Below, one piece after another: positions 51,838-61,407 of a stretch of 64,000 nucleotides of DNA (its first letter is position 1; every line of letters begins with the position of its first letter). This DNA comes from Gellertiella hungarica (lineage in GTDB: Bacteria > Pseudomonadota > Alphaproteobacteria > Rhizobiales > Rhizobiaceae): contig NZ_JACIEZ010000007.1 in NCBI RefSeq assembly GCF_014197145.1, forward strand, positions 140,492 to 204,491, read 5' to 3'. The notes below the pieces were generated by a model. It did not search any database. It saw only the letters and a program-made list of their open reading frames with translations, and had not been told where the DNA came from. A program made the position numbers and the translations under genes.

Positions 51838-53544
51838 TCAGCAGTCGCGCATGGAGCGGGCAATCCCCTGCAGGGCGGCAAAGTGTCCGTAGCGGGCCGC
51901 ATGCAGCGCGGCGATCTCTCCGCCCGCTGGCTCGAAGACCCGCTCCGCACGGCTGAGCGCGGCCATGGCCGCGCCGATATCGGCAAAAAGACCTGCCGCC
52001 GCAGCGCCCAGGATCGCCGACCCCAGTAGCACCGGCTCCGCGCAGACGGTCGCCACCACAGGCTTTCCGCTGGCGTCGGCAAGGATCTGCCGCACGAGAT
52101 CGTTCTGCCCCGCACCGCCGCTGATGACGATGCGCCGGACCGACGCGCCGGCGCTATCCTGCGTCTCGATGATCTGCCGCAACCCGTAGCCGATGCCGCA
52201 GAGGCCCGCCACGTAGAGCGCGAGGAGGCTGTCGAGGTCGCGCTCCATGCCGAGCCCGGCAATCACCGCCCGCGCATGGGGATCGGCGAAGGGCGCCCGG
52301 TTGCCGAGAAATTCCGGCACGACCTGCAGGCCGCGCGCAAGCCTCGCGGCGTCCGATGCGTCGGGGCAGCGCGCAAGGACGGCCGAGGCAAGGAAGGCCG
52401 GCAGGCCTGTGCCGCCGTCCCGCGCCCGCGCGGCCGCCTCGGCGGCGGCCGGGTGAAAGGCCAGAAGCTGGTCGATCGCGGCACCGGCCGCGCTTTGCCC
52501 GCCCTCGTTCAGCCAGAGGCCGGGCACCATGGCGGAGAAATAGGGACCCCAGACGCCGGGCACGAAGACGGGCGCTTCCGTCGACGTCATGGTGCAGGAG
52601 GAGGTGCCGAAGACATAGCCGAGATTGTCCGTCGGCGTCCCGCCGATGCCGACCGTGCCGATGCCGCCCGCATGGGCGTCGATCATGCCGGCGCCGACGG
52701 CGATCCCGGCGCGAAGACCCATGGCCGCCGCCGCCTCCGGCGTCAGCCCCGCGCCGAGTGGCGTTCCCGGCTCGACGATGCGGGTGCCGATGCGCGCAAA
52801 GCCCTCGTCCGCCAGCGAACCGAGCCCGATCTGGTGGAAATAGCCGGGGTCCCAGCGACGCTCGTGGGCAAGATAGGTCCACTTGCAGGTCACGGTACAG
52901 GTCGAGCGGGCCAGATCGCCCGTCGCCTTCCAGGTGAGGAAATCGGCGAGATCGAAAAACTGCCAGGCCGCCGCGAAGACCGCCGGCCGGTGTTCCTTCA
53001 GCCAGAGCAGCTTCGGCGTCTCCATTTCGGGCGAGATGCGGCCGCCGACATAGTCCAGCACGGCATGGCCGAAGCCGTTGATCCGCTCCGCCTGCTCCAC
53101 CGCGCGGTGATCCATCCACACCACGATGTCGCGGGCGGGATCCTCCGACGGGCCGACGGGAAGCGACGTGCCGCCCGGGCCCAGCACCACCAGCGAGCAG
53201 GTGGCGTCGAAGCCGATGCCGGCCACCGCATCCGGCGAAACCGCGGCTTTCGCCACGGCGGCCCGCACCGTGGCACAGACCGCCTGCCAGATCTCCGCGC
53301 TCGACTGCTCGACGATGCCGCCCGCTTCCCGGAAAAGGCCGATGTCCTGCTTCGCGACCGCGAGCATGCGCCCGCTCATGTCGAAAAGGCCGGCGCGGGC
53401 GCTGCCGGTGCCGACGTCGACACCGATCAGGTAGGGGCCGTTGTCAGAAGTCCTGGGGATGTCGGATGGCATCGGTCGGAGGTCCATGCTGGCGGGCTCG
53501 GAAACAGGCGGCGCGCGCGCCCGCCTGCCGGTTTCGTCTAGCAT
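51838..53544 (-). CDS. FGGY-family carbohydrate kinase, ribulokinase-like
   Basis: A 568-aa kinase. Near the N-terminus GPYLIGVDVGTGSARAGLFD is the phosphate-1 motif; IVVWMDHRAVEQAERIN and TCKWTYLAHERRWDPGYFHQ are D-ribulokinase/YDH-type signatures; the C-terminal half has RIVISGGAGQNDLVRQILAD (adenosine motif). It phosphorylates a pentulose such as D-ribulose, by family. Start is uncertain: ATG 53544 has GGAG close upstream but gives a ~36-residue tail before the first motif; ATG 53487 or 53472 would be closer to family length. It is not in an obvious sugar operon. Confidence 0.85.
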   Translation of the reverse strand: MLDETGRRARAPPVSEPASMDLRPMPSDIPRTSDNGPYLIGVDVGTGSARAGLFDMSGRMLAVAKQDIGLFREAGGIVEQSSAEIWQAVCATVRAAVAKAAVSPDAVAGIGFDATCSLVVLGPGGTSLPVGPSEDPARDIVVWMDHRAVEQAERINGFGHAVLDYVGGRISPEMETPKLLWLKEHRPAVFAAAWQFFDLADFLTWKATGDLARSTCTVTCKWTYLAHERRWDPGYFHQIGLGSLADEGFARIGTRIVEPGTPLGAGLTPEAAAAMGLRAGIAVGAGMIDAHAGGIGTVGIGGTPTDNLGYVFGTSSCTMTSTEAPVFVPGVWGPYFSAMVPGLWLNEGGQSAAGAAIDQLLAFHPAAAEAAARARDGGTGLPAFLASAVLARCPDASDAARLARGLQVVPEFLGNRAPFADPHARAVIAGLGMERDLDSLLALYVAGLCGIGYGLRQIIETQDSAGASVRRIVISGGAGQNDLVRQILADASGKPVVATVCAEPVLLGSAILGAAAAGLFADIGAAMAALSRAERVFEPAGGEIAALHAARYGHFAALQGIARSMRDC

Positions 53545-53585
53545 GAAACTCCGCGTCTCGGAAAGCAGGCAGCACCGCTGCCCGC

Positions 53586-55061
53586 TCAGATGCCGCCCAT
53601 GCAGATATACTTCATCTCCAGATAGTCCTCGAGCCCGTGGCGCGACCCTTCGCGGCCGATGCCGGACTGCTTCATGCCGCCGAAGGGGGCGGCTTCGGAG
53701 GACATGCGGCCCGTATTGATGCCGACCATGCCATATTCCAGCGCTTCCGCCACCCGCCAGACACGGCGCAGGTTCGAGGCGTAGAAATAGGCGGCCAGAC
53801 CGTAGATCGTGTCATTGGCCTCGCGCACGACCTGCTCCGGATCCTCGAAACGGATGATCGGCGCGAGCGGACCGAAGGTTTCCTCCTGCGCGATGCGCAT
53901 GCCGCCGGTCACGCCGGTCAGCACCGTCGGCTCGAAGAAGGTGCCGCCATTGCCGATCCGCCGGCCGCCGCAGCGAACCGCGCCGCCCTTGGCGACGGCA
54001 TCCTCGATATGCGCCTCGATCTTGCCGAGCGCGCGGTCGTCGATCAGCGGGCCGATCGCCACGTCGGGGGCAAAACCGTCGCCGACGGTCAGGCCACGCA
54101 CCCGTTCGGCAAACTTCCGGGCAAATTCGTCATGCACGCCGGCCTGTACATATAGCCGGTTCGCGGAGACGCAGGTCTGGCCGGCATTGCGGAACTTTGC
54201 CTGGATCGCGCCATCGACGGCGGCATCCACATCCGCGTCGTCGAAGACGATGAAGGGCGCGTTCCCGCCAAGCTCGAGGCTGACCTTCTTCACCTGATCG
54301 GCGCACTGGCGCATGAGCAGCCGCCCCACTTCGGTGGAGCCGGTGAAGCTGATCTTGCGGACCTTCAGGTTGCCGCAGAGCTCGCGCCCGATGGCATCCC
54401 CTTCCGAGGCATAGACGAGATTGACGACCCCCTCGGGAAAGCCGGCCTGTTCCGCGAGGGCGAACATGGCACCGGCGACGAGGGGGGTCTGCTCGGCGGG
54501 CTTCAGGATGACCGTGCAGCCGGCGGCGAGCGCCGGCGAAATCTTGCGCGCCACCATCGAGGCCGGGAAATTCCAGGGCGTGATCGTGCCCACCACGCCG
54601 ACGGGCTGCTTGATCACCATCATGCGCCGGTCGGTGGAGGGCGCGGAAATCGTCTCCCCATAGATGCGGTTTGCCTCCTCCGCATACCATTGCAGATAGG
54701 CGGCGGCATGAGACACCTCGGAACGCGCCTCGGCGAGCGGCTTTCCCATCTCCGCCGTCAGGATCGCGGCGAGATCCTCCGTATGGGTGACGATCAGCTG
54801 GTGCCAGCGCCACAGGGTGTCGGAGCGTTCGCGGGCGGTGAGGGCGGCCCAGGTCTCCTGCGCCGCGTAGGCCCGATCGATGGCGGCGGCCGTTTCGGCA
54901 ACGCCCATGTCCGGCAGCTCGGCGAGCTTCTCGCCCGTCGAGGGATTGAAGACCGCGAAGCGCTTCGCCGTGCCGACCGTGCCGAGGGACGGCAGGCGAT
55001 CGATGCCGGAAAAGAGGTCCGGCCGCTTGAGGTGACGGGTCAGCGCATCGAAGAGGGGCAT
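53586..55061 (-). CDS. gabD: NAD(P)-dependent succinate-semialdehyde dehydrogenase family protein
   Basis: A 491-aa aldehyde dehydrogenase. Catalytic Cys in RNAGQTCVSANRLYVQ, general-base Glu in KVSLELGGNAPFIVFDDADV, cofactor stretch TPWNFPASMVARKISPALAA with KPAEQTPLVAGAMFALAEQA, and KQSGIGREGSRHGLEDYLEM at the end. It is closest to GabD/DavD succinate- or glutarate-semialdehyde dehydrogenases. It oxidises an omega-semialdehyde to the dicarboxylate. Neighbours do not define the pathway; the next upstream gene encodes diaminopropionate lyase, but a 112-base gap separates them. Confidence 0.88.
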   Translation of the reverse strand: MPLFDALTRHLKRPDLFSGIDRLPSLGTVGTAKRFAVFNPSTGEKLAELPDMGVAETAAAIDRAYAAQETWAALTARERSDTLWRWHQLIVTHTEDLAAILTAEMGKPLAEARSEVSHAAAYLQWYAEEANRIYGETISAPSTDRRMMVIKQPVGVVGTITPWNFPASMVARKISPALAAGCTVILKPAEQTPLVAGAMFALAEQAGFPEGVVNLVYASEGDAIGRELCGNLKVRKISFTGSTEVGRLLMRQCADQVKKVSLELGGNAPFIVFDDADVDAAVDGAIQAKFRNAGQTCVSANRLYVQAGVHDEFARKFAERVRGLTVGDGFAPDVAIGPLIDDRALGKIEAHIEDAVAKGGAVRCGGRRIGNGGTFFEPTVLTGVTGGMRIAQEETFGPLAPIIRFEDPEQVVREANDTIYGLAAYFYASNLRRVWRVAEALEYGMVGINTGRMSSEAAPFGGMKQSGIGREGSRHGLEDYLEMKYICMGGI

Positions 55062-55173
55062 GGCGGTTCACTCCTGTTGCTCGCTTGTATAGCGGCAGCC
55101 ACCACCCCGGCAATATCGCCGGCGTCAATGCTGACCCGTTCTTTTTGCCGGGGCGGGGAGGGGAAGGCAGGTT

Positions 55174-56379
55174 TCAGGCCGGTTCCGCCGCCCGCGCGAG
55201 AACGGCCGTGGGCGACAGGCCCACATGGTGCTCGTATTTCGCCGGATCGGTCGCGCCTTCGGTATTGACGACGAAGATGCGGGAGGAGGGGCCGAGGCCG
55301 AGCGCCTCCCGGATCGCGGGATCGCAGGCGGCCCGCATCAGTCCGGCAAGGCCCACGCCGCCGCTTTCCCCGGCAATGACGGCGGGATCGCCGCCAAGCG
55401 GGCTGGCAAGGCGGCGCATGACGGCAACCGCATCCTCCTCGTCGACGGTCATGAAGGCATCGCCGACCCGCGAGAGGATCCGCCAGGCGACGAGCGACGG
55501 CTCGTAACAGTCGAGCATGGCCATCACGGTCGGCTCGCCGGGCGGCACGGCGACCGGTCTGCCGGCCCTGGCGCTTTCCACCATGCAGGCGGCGCGGGCG
55601 GGATCGACGGCGACGAAGAAGGGGCGATCGCTGCCGAGCGCCAGCGCGAAATGGGCGGCGACCGCGGCCGCGATGCCGCCGACGCCGACCTGCACGAAGA
55701 CATGGGTCGGGGGCTCGGGAAGCGCCTTCAGCGCCTCGTGGACAATGGCCGTATAGCCCTGCATCACGAGGCTCGGGATTCGCTCGTAGCCGGGCCAGGA
55801 CGTATCGGACACGATGGTCCAGCCGTTCTCCGTCGCAACCCGTGCGGCCTCGCGGACGGATTCGTCATAGGTGCCGTCGACGCGGATCATCTCCGCGCCG
55901 AAACGGGCAATGGCCGCCACCCGTTCGTCGCTGACATGGGAATGGACGAAGATCGCCGCCCGCGCGCCGACCAGCTCGGCGCCCTGCGCCACCGAGCGCC
56001 CGTGATTGCCGTCCGTCGCACAGGCGAAGGTCATGGTGCGGGCCACCGCCCTGACTTCGGGATCGTGGAGCTCCGAAACGTCGAGGCTGCGCCCGAGCCG
56101 GCGCCCGGCCTCCTCGAGGACGAGCCGGATGACGGTGTAGGAGCCGCCGAGCGCCTTGAAGCTGCCGAGCCCGAGCCTCTGCCCCTCGTCCTTGAGGTGG
56201 ATGCTGCCGACACCGAGATGGCTCGCCAGCCCGGAAAGGGAGACGAGGGGCGTCGGGGCGCTGTTCTCCCGGAAGGTCAGGAAACGCTCGACCTCGGTCG
56301 CCGCCGCAACGCCGAGCATCTCCGAGTCGCGCGGGTCGAGCGGGGCGTGGTGGTCGGGGTGGGAATTCATCAGGAACAT
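55174..56379 (-). CDS. dpaL: Diaminopropionate ammonia-lyase
   Basis: A 401-aa fold-type II PLP enzyme. The lysine motif LGLGSFKALGGSYTVIRLVL is typical of DapAL; CATDGNHGRSVAQGAELVGA is the N-G-N-H phosphate-region equivalent; VFVQVGVGGIAAAVAAHFAL is the glycine loop. It converts 2,3-diaminopropionate to pyruvate and ammonia. The length and SFKALGG match E. coli YgeX. Start at 56379 or 56370. It is divergent from an Lrp-type regulator gene 113 bases away, which probably controls it. Confidence 0.9.
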   Translation of the reverse strand: MFLMNSHPDHHAPLDPRDSEMLGVAAATEVERFLTFRENSAPTPLVSLSGLASHLGVGSIHLKDEGQRLGLGSFKALGGSYTVIRLVLEEAGRRLGRSLDVSELHDPEVRAVARTMTFACATDGNHGRSVAQGAELVGARAAIFVHSHVSDERVAAIARFGAEMIRVDGTYDESVREAARVATENGWTIVSDTSWPGYERIPSLVMQGYTAIVHEALKALPEPPTHVFVQVGVGGIAAAVAAHFALALGSDRPFFVAVDPARAACMVESARAGRPVAVPPGEPTVMAMLDCYEPSLVAWRILSRVGDAFMTVDEEDAVAVMRRLASPLGGDPAVIAGESGGVGLAGLMRAACDPAIREALGLGPSSRIFVVNTEGATDPAKYEHHVGLSPTAVLARAAEPA

Positions 56380-56492
56380 GGCTGCCTCTCTCTCTCTGTC
56401 TTGCGGAAAGATATTGCAGCACCGGCGAAATGTGCGCTGAATATGAGAGGGCCATTTGCAATTTTGTTTCGTCCGCGCGTCAGGAGAACCGC

Positions 56493-56957
56493 ATGAAGCT
56501 TGACGATTTCGACCGGAAGATCCTGGCGATCCTGCAGAAGGACAATCTGACGCCGCAGCGCACCATCGGCGAGGCGATCAACCTGTCCGCGCCAGCGGTG
56601 CAGCGGCGCATCGCGAAGATGACGGAAGCCGGGATAATCCGCGCCAATGTGGCGGTGCTCGATCCCGCCGCGCTGGGCAACCCGATCACCCTCTTCGTCG
56701 AGGTGGAGGTGATCAGCGAGACGGCGGCGCAGATCGAGGAGGCGAAGCGGGAATTCGCCCGCACGCCGGAGATCCAGCAATGCTACTACGTGACGGGGGA
56801 CGCCGATTTCGTGCTCGTCATCCTCGTGCCCCACATGGCGGCCTACGAGGCGCTGACGCGCCGGCTGTTCTTCGGCAACAACAATGTGAAGCGCTTCCGC
56901 ACGCTGGTCGCGATGGACCGGATCAAGACCGGGCTAGAGGTGCCGCTCGGCGCATGA
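56493..56957 (+). CDS. Lrp/AsnC-family transcriptional regulator
   Basis: A 154-aa regulator. The N-terminal HTH (LDDFDRKILAILQKDNLTPQ with GEAINLSAPAVQRRIAKMTE) is followed by the RAM/AsnC effector domain (NPITLFVEVEVISETAAQIE, then EIQQCYYVTGDADFVLVILV). It is typical Lrp length. CAGGAGAACC lies directly before the ATG. It is divergent from the diaminopropionate lyase gene, which makes amino-acid-dependent control of that gene likely. Confidence 0.93.
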   Translation: MKLDDFDRKILAILQKDNLTPQRTIGEAINLSAPAVQRRIAKMTEAGIIRANVAVLDPAALGNPITLFVEVEVISETAAQIEEAKREFARTPEIQQCYYVTGDADFVLVILVPHMAAYEALTRRLFFGNNNVKRFRTLVAMDRIKTGLEVPLGA

Positions 56958-56959
56958 GA

Positions 56960-56983
56960 CGGGAGAGGACGTCGCCTCTCCCG
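56960..56983. terminator. Hairpin between convergent lrp-type and chemoreceptor genes
   Basis: CGGGAGAGG (56960-56968), six-base loop, CCTCTCCCG (56975-56983). It is perfect, but has no T-run in either direction. Confidence 0.55.
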
Positions 56984-56987
56984 ATGC

Positions 56988-58682
56988 TCAGGCTGCGCTG
57001 CGCGCCAGGCGGACGGACTGCCCCTGCGCCGCCTGTCCCCGTTCGGAAAGCCGGAACTGCGCGATCATCCCCAGCAGCTTGTTGCATTCCACGGCAAGGG
57101 TACCGGAGGCCGCGCTCGATTCTTCCACCATCGCTGCATTCTGCTGCGTGCCCTGATCCATGGTGTTTACCGCCTGATTGATGGACTGGAGGCCCGAGGA
57201 CTGCTCGTGCGACGAGACGGAAATGGCCTTCATGTGATCGTTGATGACGAAGATCAGCTCATTGATCGCCTTCAGCGCGCCGCCCGTTTCGCTGACGAGC
57301 TGTACCCCGCGGGATACCTCGCTGGCGGAAGAGTGGATCAGGTCCTTGATTTCCTTCGCGGCCTTGGCAGAGCGTTGGGCAAGCTCGCGCACCTCCTGCG
57401 CCACGACGGCAAAGCCGCGCCCGGCCTCGCCCGCCCGGGCTGCCTCCACGCCTGCATTCAGCGCCAGCAGGTTCGTCTGGAAGGCGATCTCGTCGATGAC
57501 GGAAATGATGCTGGAAATCCGGCGCGACGATTCCTCGATCTGGCCCATCGCATTGACCGCATTGGCAACAACCGCACCGGACTCCTCCGCGCTCGAATTC
57601 GCGCGCGCCGCCACCTGGCTCGCCTCGCCGGCCCGGCTGGTGGAGTTGGAAACGTTCACCGTTATCTGGTCGAGGGCGGCCGCAGTCTCTTCAAGCGTTG
57701 CGGCCTGGCTTTCGGTGCGCCGGGAGAGATTCTGGATGGCCTCGCTGATGTCGTGCGAGCCGTCGCTGATCGTGCGGACGCTGCGGGAGATCTCCACGAA
57801 CGTATCGTTGAGCTGGCGGACGGAGCGGTTCAGGTCCTCCCGGAGCTGCTCGAATTCCGGCGCGAACTTCTCCTCGAGCTGGAAGCCGAAATCCCCGGCG
57901 CACAGGCGCGTCAGTGCATCGCCGAGGGCATTCACCGTATTGACGCGCCGGGTTACGTCATTGGCGAATTTCACCACCTTCACGACTTTGCCGTTCTGGT
58001 CGAAGATCGGGTTGTAGGAACCGGAAATGACGACGATGCTGCCATCCTTGGTCAAGCGCCGGAATTCGGAAGCCCGGTACTGGCCTGCCGCAAGCCCGGC
58101 CCAGAAGGCGGCGTATTCGGCGCTCTCGCCATAGTCCCGCTCGACGAACAGCCGGTGTGGCCGGCCCCGAATTTCGTCCAGCGTATAGCCCATCAGGTTG
58201 AGGAAGTTGGCATTCGCGCTGATGATCTCGCCCGTCGGCGTGAACTCGATGATGGCCTGGGACCGGCCGATCGCCGCGATCTGCGCTGCGTAGTCGAGAT
58301 TGAGAAGGCGTTCGCGGGCATTGGACCATTCGACGACGAAACCGGTTACCGTGCCCCTGCGCTTCAACGGTGTGACGATCAGGTCGAAGACGTGCGGGCC
58401 GATGGTGATGGTGGCCTCGTGGCGCGCGGACAGCGCGGCCAGCATCTTGCGCTGATGCCCCGGGTTCTTGTGGAAAACGTCGATATTGCTGCCGATCAGT
58501 CCGTCGACGCTGAAATGCGGCAGCTCCTTGCGCAGGTCGGCTTCGACATCCTTGAGCAGCTCGATGACCGCCTCGTTCATGAAGGTGATGTTGAGATCCC
58601 GGTCGGCGATCATGACATTCGCCTGGATCGCCTGCAGCGCTTCGAGCTTCAGGCCGGATTTGCGGGTGATGGTAGGAAACAT
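56988..58682 (-). CDS. Soluble PAS-domain methyl-accepting chemotaxis protein
   Basis: A 564-aa receptor without transmembrane segments. Two PAS domains are visible: residues ~10-120 (EALQAIQANVMIADRDLNIT, FVVEWSNARE) and ~135-245 (SQAIIEFTPTGEIISANANF, YGESAEYAAFWAGLAAGQYR). They are followed by the signalling domain with IDEIAFQTNLLALNAGVEAA and GRGFAVVAQEVRELAQRSA. It is the cytoplasmic PAS-PAS-MCP type common in Rhizobiaceae, sensing redox, energy or small ligands. An in-frame extension to 58772 runs into the AT-rich promoter region, so ATG 58682 is chosen. The C-terminus lacks a CheR-docking pentapeptide. Confidence 0.92.
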   Translation of the reverse strand: MFPTITRKSGLKLEALQAIQANVMIADRDLNITFMNEAVIELLKDVEADLRKELPHFSVDGLIGSNIDVFHKNPGHQRKMLAALSARHEATITIGPHVFDLIVTPLKRRGTVTGFVVEWSNARERLLNLDYAAQIAAIGRSQAIIEFTPTGEIISANANFLNLMGYTLDEIRGRPHRLFVERDYGESAEYAAFWAGLAAGQYRASEFRRLTKDGSIVVISGSYNPIFDQNGKVVKVVKFANDVTRRVNTVNALGDALTRLCAGDFGFQLEEKFAPEFEQLREDLNRSVRQLNDTFVEISRSVRTISDGSHDISEAIQNLSRRTESQAATLEETAAALDQITVNVSNSTSRAGEASQVAARANSSAEESGAVVANAVNAMGQIEESSRRISSIISVIDEIAFQTNLLALNAGVEAARAGEAGRGFAVVAQEVRELAQRSAKAAKEIKDLIHSSASEVSRGVQLVSETGGALKAINELIFVINDHMKAISVSSHEQSSGLQSINQAVNTMDQGTQQNAAMVEESSAASGTLAVECNKLLGMIAQFRLSERGQAAQGQSVRLARSAA

Positions 58683-58817
58683 GGGAAGAGGCCCCGGAGA
58701 CGAAACAAGTATACAGGGGGGTCGAGTGCACAACCTGTAATTTATAATAATACTAAAAAGTATAAAATGCACTAATTGTATACGGATACTTTAATTTATA
58801 TCAAGCCGAAAGGAAGA

Positions 58818-58842
58818 CGGCTCCCGCGAAGGGCGGGAGCCG
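58818..58842 (-). terminator. Terminator after the DUF1236 gene
   Basis: CGGCTCCCGC (58818-58827), five-base loop, GCGGGAGCCG (58833-58842). The minus strand continues into the pyrimidine-rich TCTTCCTTTC. Confidence 0.65.
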
Positions 58843-58848
58843 GTCCTG

Positions 58849-59154
58849 TTACTGCACGACCTTGATGATCTTGCGCGTGCCGGGATCGACGATGACGGTG
58901 GTGCCGTTGACGACCGTGTATTCGTAGTTCACGTCAGGCGCTTCGATCCGGTGAAGCTCGACCGTGTCGGGCAGGGCGGTCCCGACCGTGACTTCCACAT
59001 CGGGCACGTCCACGGACGTCACCGTGTGCTTCGTCACATATTCGGTGATCACCGGCTCCTGCTCGGTGGTTATGACGACGTCCTGCGCGAGCGCGACACA
59101 GGAACCGCCGGTGAGGATGAAGGCCGCGACGGCCATTCGAGCAAGCTGTTTCAT
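58849..59154 (-). CDS. Small secreted DUF1236-type protein
   Basis: A 101-aa protein with a signal peptide (residues ~1-23, MAVAAFILTGGSCVALAQ). The mature part carries the DUF1236 pattern: GTALPDTVELHRIE, then YEYTVVNGTTVIVDPGTRKI near the C-terminus. This rhizobial periplasmic family has no known function and is often stress-regulated. ATG 59154 follows GGAGAAGAGAC. A stress-type promoter lies upstream. Monocistronic, with a terminator directly after the stop. Confidence 0.82.
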   Translation of the reverse strand: MKQLARMAVAAFILTGGSCVALAQDVVITTEQEPVITEYVTKHTVTSVDVPDVEVTVGTALPDTVELHRIEAPDVNYEYTVVNGTTVIVDPGTRKIIKVVQ

Positions 59155-59202
59155 TGTCTCTTCTCCAATCGCTGAATATCGCCCGAATGGCGATGGATGG
59201 AT

Positions 59203-59227
59203 AATCCGGAGAAGAATTGTTTGTTCC
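59203..59227 (-). promoter_or_regulatory. General-stress-type promoter for the DUF1236 gene
   Basis: Minus-strand GGAAC (59227-59223), 16 bases, GATT (59206-59203), 48 bases before the start. Same variant -10 as at the Ndi operon. Confidence 0.45.
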
Positions 59228-59248
59228 GCTGGGGGCCCGATATCCTGG

Positions 59249-59278
59249 GGGAGGGCAGGCCGGCCGGCCTGCCCTCCC
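59249..59278 (-). terminator. Perfect 30-bp palindrome after the serine-cycle operon
   Basis: GGGAGGGCAGGCCGG (59249-59263) is followed directly by its reverse complement (59264-59278), eight bases past the mtkB stop. There is no T-run, but the very stable stem probably protects or ends the transcript. Confidence 0.55.
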
Positions 59279-59285
59279 GCCCTTC

Positions 59286-60197
59286 TCACGAGGCCGCGCG
59301 CAGGGCTTCGGCGCCGGTTCCCACCACGCTTGCCACCGTCTCCCCGAAGGAGGAGGGCGTCGGCACGATGGTCACGCCGGCATTCTTGAGGATCTCCACC
59401 TTTTCCTGCGCCGATTCCCCGAAGGCGGAGATGATCGCGCCCGCATGGCCCATCTTGCGGCCCTTGGGAGCGGAAAGGCCGGCAATATAGGCGATCAGCG
59501 GCTTCGTCATGTGCTTTTCGGCCCAGAGAGCGGCTTCGGCCTCCTGCGGGCCGCCGATCTCGCCGATCATCACCACCGCATCCGTATCGGGATCCTCCTC
59601 GAAAAGCTCCAGCATGTCCTTGAAGGAGGAGCCGTTGATCGGATCGCCGCCGATGCCGACGGAGGTCGAGACGCCGATGCCATAGGCCTTCATCTGGCTC
59701 GCCGCCTCGTAGCCGAGGGTGCCGGAGCGCCCGACGATGCCCACCCGGCCCGGCAGGTAGATGTGGCCCGGCATGATGCCGAGAAGCGATTCCCCGGGCG
59801 TGATCATGCCCGCGCAGTTGGGACCGATCAGGCGCATGCGGTCCTCGTAGCGATACCGGCGCATGGTGCGCTTCACGCGGATCATGTCCTGGCTCGGAAT
59901 GCCGTCGGTGATGCAGACGCAGAGCTTGATGCCCGCATCCGCGGCCTCCAGGATCGAATCCGCCGCAAAGGGCGGAGGCACGAAGACGATGGAGGTGTCC
60001 GCGCCGGTTTCCTGCACGGCGCCCTTCACGGTGTTGAAGACGGGCAGGCCGAGATGGGTCGTGCCGCCCTTGCCGGGCGTGACCCCGCCGACGACATTGG
60101 TGCCGTACCTCTTCATGTCCTCGGCATGGAAGCTTCCGATCTTGCCGGTGAAGCCCTGCACGATGACGCGGTTCTTGCTGTTCAGTAGGATGCTCAT
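59286..60197 (-). CDS. mtkB: Malate-CoA ligase alpha subunit (SucD-like)
   Basis: A 303-aa CoA ligase alpha subunit. CoA-binding Rossmann domain: [20 protein letters not shown] and [20 protein letters not shown]. Ligase domain: [40 protein letters not shown], and the phosphohistidine in [20 protein letters not shown]. Succinyl-CoA synthetase alpha would look similar, but the partner is not next to TCA genes; it lies in an operon with malyl-CoA lyase and serine-glyoxylate aminotransferase, so malate thiokinase is the better call. It starts 12 bases after mtkA and is last in the operon. Confidence 0.92.
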   Translation of the reverse strand: MSILLNSKNRVIVQGFTGKIGSFHAEDMKRYGTNVVGGVTPGKGGTTHLGLPVFNTVKGAVQETGADTSIVFVPPPFAADSILEAADAGIKLCVCITDGIPSQDMIRVKRTMRRYRYEDRMRLIGPNCAGMITPGESLLGIMPGHIYLPGRVGIVGRSGTLGYEAASQMKAYGIGVSTSVGIGGDPINGSSFKDMLELFEEDPDTDAVVMIGEIGGPQEAEAALWAEKHMTKPLIAYIAGLSAPKGRKMGHAGAIISAFGESAQEKVEILKNAGVTIVPTPSSFGETVASVVGTGAEALRAAS

Positions 60198-60209
60198 CGG
60201 TCTTCCTCC

Positions 60210-61391
60210 TCAGGCTGCTGCCCTGGTGACGCTCTTCCACGCGGCGACGGCCTTTTCCGCGGCCTCCGCCAGGGTCTCCGCCACGATGATCTGTTCGCCG
60301 GACTCGGCAAGGATGCGCCGGCCCTCCTCCACGTTGGTGCCCGCAAGGCGCACCACCAGCGGCACCGGCACGCCCACCTCGCGGATCGCCTTCACCACGC
60401 CTTCCGCCACCCAGTCGCAGCGGTTGATGCCGGCGAAGATGTTGACGAGGATGGTCTCCACGTTCTTGTCGCCGAGCACGGCGCGGAAGCTCTTGGCCAC
60501 CCGCTCCGGCGAGGCGCCGCCGCCGATGTCGAGGAAGTTCGCCGGTTCGCCGCCGGCGATCTTGATCATGTCCATGGTCGCCATGGCCAGCCCCGCACCG
60601 TTGATGATGCAGCCGATGCGCCCGTCGAGACCCACATAGGAGAGGCCGCGGTCGGAGGCGAAGGTCTCGCGCGGGTCTTCCTGGCTCTTGTCGCGCAGTT
60701 CGGAGATCTGCGGCCGGCGGAAGAGCGCGTTGTCGTCGAAGGACATCTTGGCGTCGAGTGCCAGCAGCCGGCCGTCGCGGGTGACGACGAGCGGGTTGAT
60801 CTCCAGCATGGAGGCATCGAGTTCGCGGAAGGCGCGGTAGCACCCCATCAGCGTCTGCACGGCCTTGCCGATGATGGCATTGTCGAGCCCGAGGCCGAAG
60901 GCGATCTCGCGCGCCTGGAATTCCATCATGCCGGTGCCGGGATCCACCACGGCGCGGATGATCGAATCCGGCTCCCGCTCGGCGATTTCCTCGATTTCCA
61001 TGCCGCCGGAGCCGGAGGCGACGATCATCACCCGCTCTTCCTTCCGGTCGAGAACGAAGCCGAGATAGATCTCGCGCTGGATGTCCATCGCTTCCTCGAC
61101 ATAGAGGCGGGAGACGAGCTTGCCGCGCGGGCCGGTCTGCGCCGTCACCAGCTTGCGGCCGAGCATGAATTCCGCGGCTTCGGAAATCTCCTTGTCGTTG
61201 GCGCAGAGGCGGATGCCGCCGGCCTTGCCGCGGGCGCCGGAATGGATCTGCGCCTTCACCACCCAGCGGCTGCCGCCGATCTCGCTCGCCCGGTAGGCGG
61301 CCTGTTCGGGACTGTAGGCGAGGCCGCCGCGCGGCACCTCGACATTGTAGCGGGCCAGGATTTCCTTGGCCTGGTATTCGTGAATGTCCAT
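60210..61391 (-). CDS. mtkA: Malate-CoA ligase beta subunit (SucC-like)
   Basis: A 393-aa ATP-grasp subunit. [20 protein letters not shown] is the characteristic N-terminus; [20 protein letters not shown] is the ATP-grasp loop, [20 protein letters not shown] a metal/ATP region, and [20 protein letters not shown] with [20 protein letters not shown] the CoA-ligase part. With MtkB it makes malyl-CoA from malate, ATP and CoA in the serine cycle. ATG 61391 is chosen over the in-frame extension to 61448. Sixteen bases after mcl. Confidence 0.92.
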   Translation of the reverse strand: MDIHEYQAKEILARYNVEVPRGGLAYSPEQAAYRASEIGGSRWVVKAQIHSGARGKAGGIRLCANDKEISEAAEFMLGRKLVTAQTGPRGKLVSRLYVEEAMDIQREIYLGFVLDRKEERVMIVASGSGGMEIEEIAEREPDSIIRAVVDPGTGMMEFQAREIAFGLGLDNAIIGKAVQTLMGCYRAFRELDASMLEINPLVVTRDGRLLALDAKMSFDDNALFRRPQISELRDKSQEDPRETFASDRGLSYVGLDGRIGCIINGAGLAMATMDMIKIAGGEPANFLDIGGGASPERVAKSFRAVLGDKNVETILVNIFAGINRCDWVAEGVVKAIREVGVPVPLVVRLAGTNVEEGRRILAESGEQIIVAETLAEAAEKAVAAWKSVTRAAA

Positions 61392-61407
61392 TGGTTCCTC
61401 CCGGTCG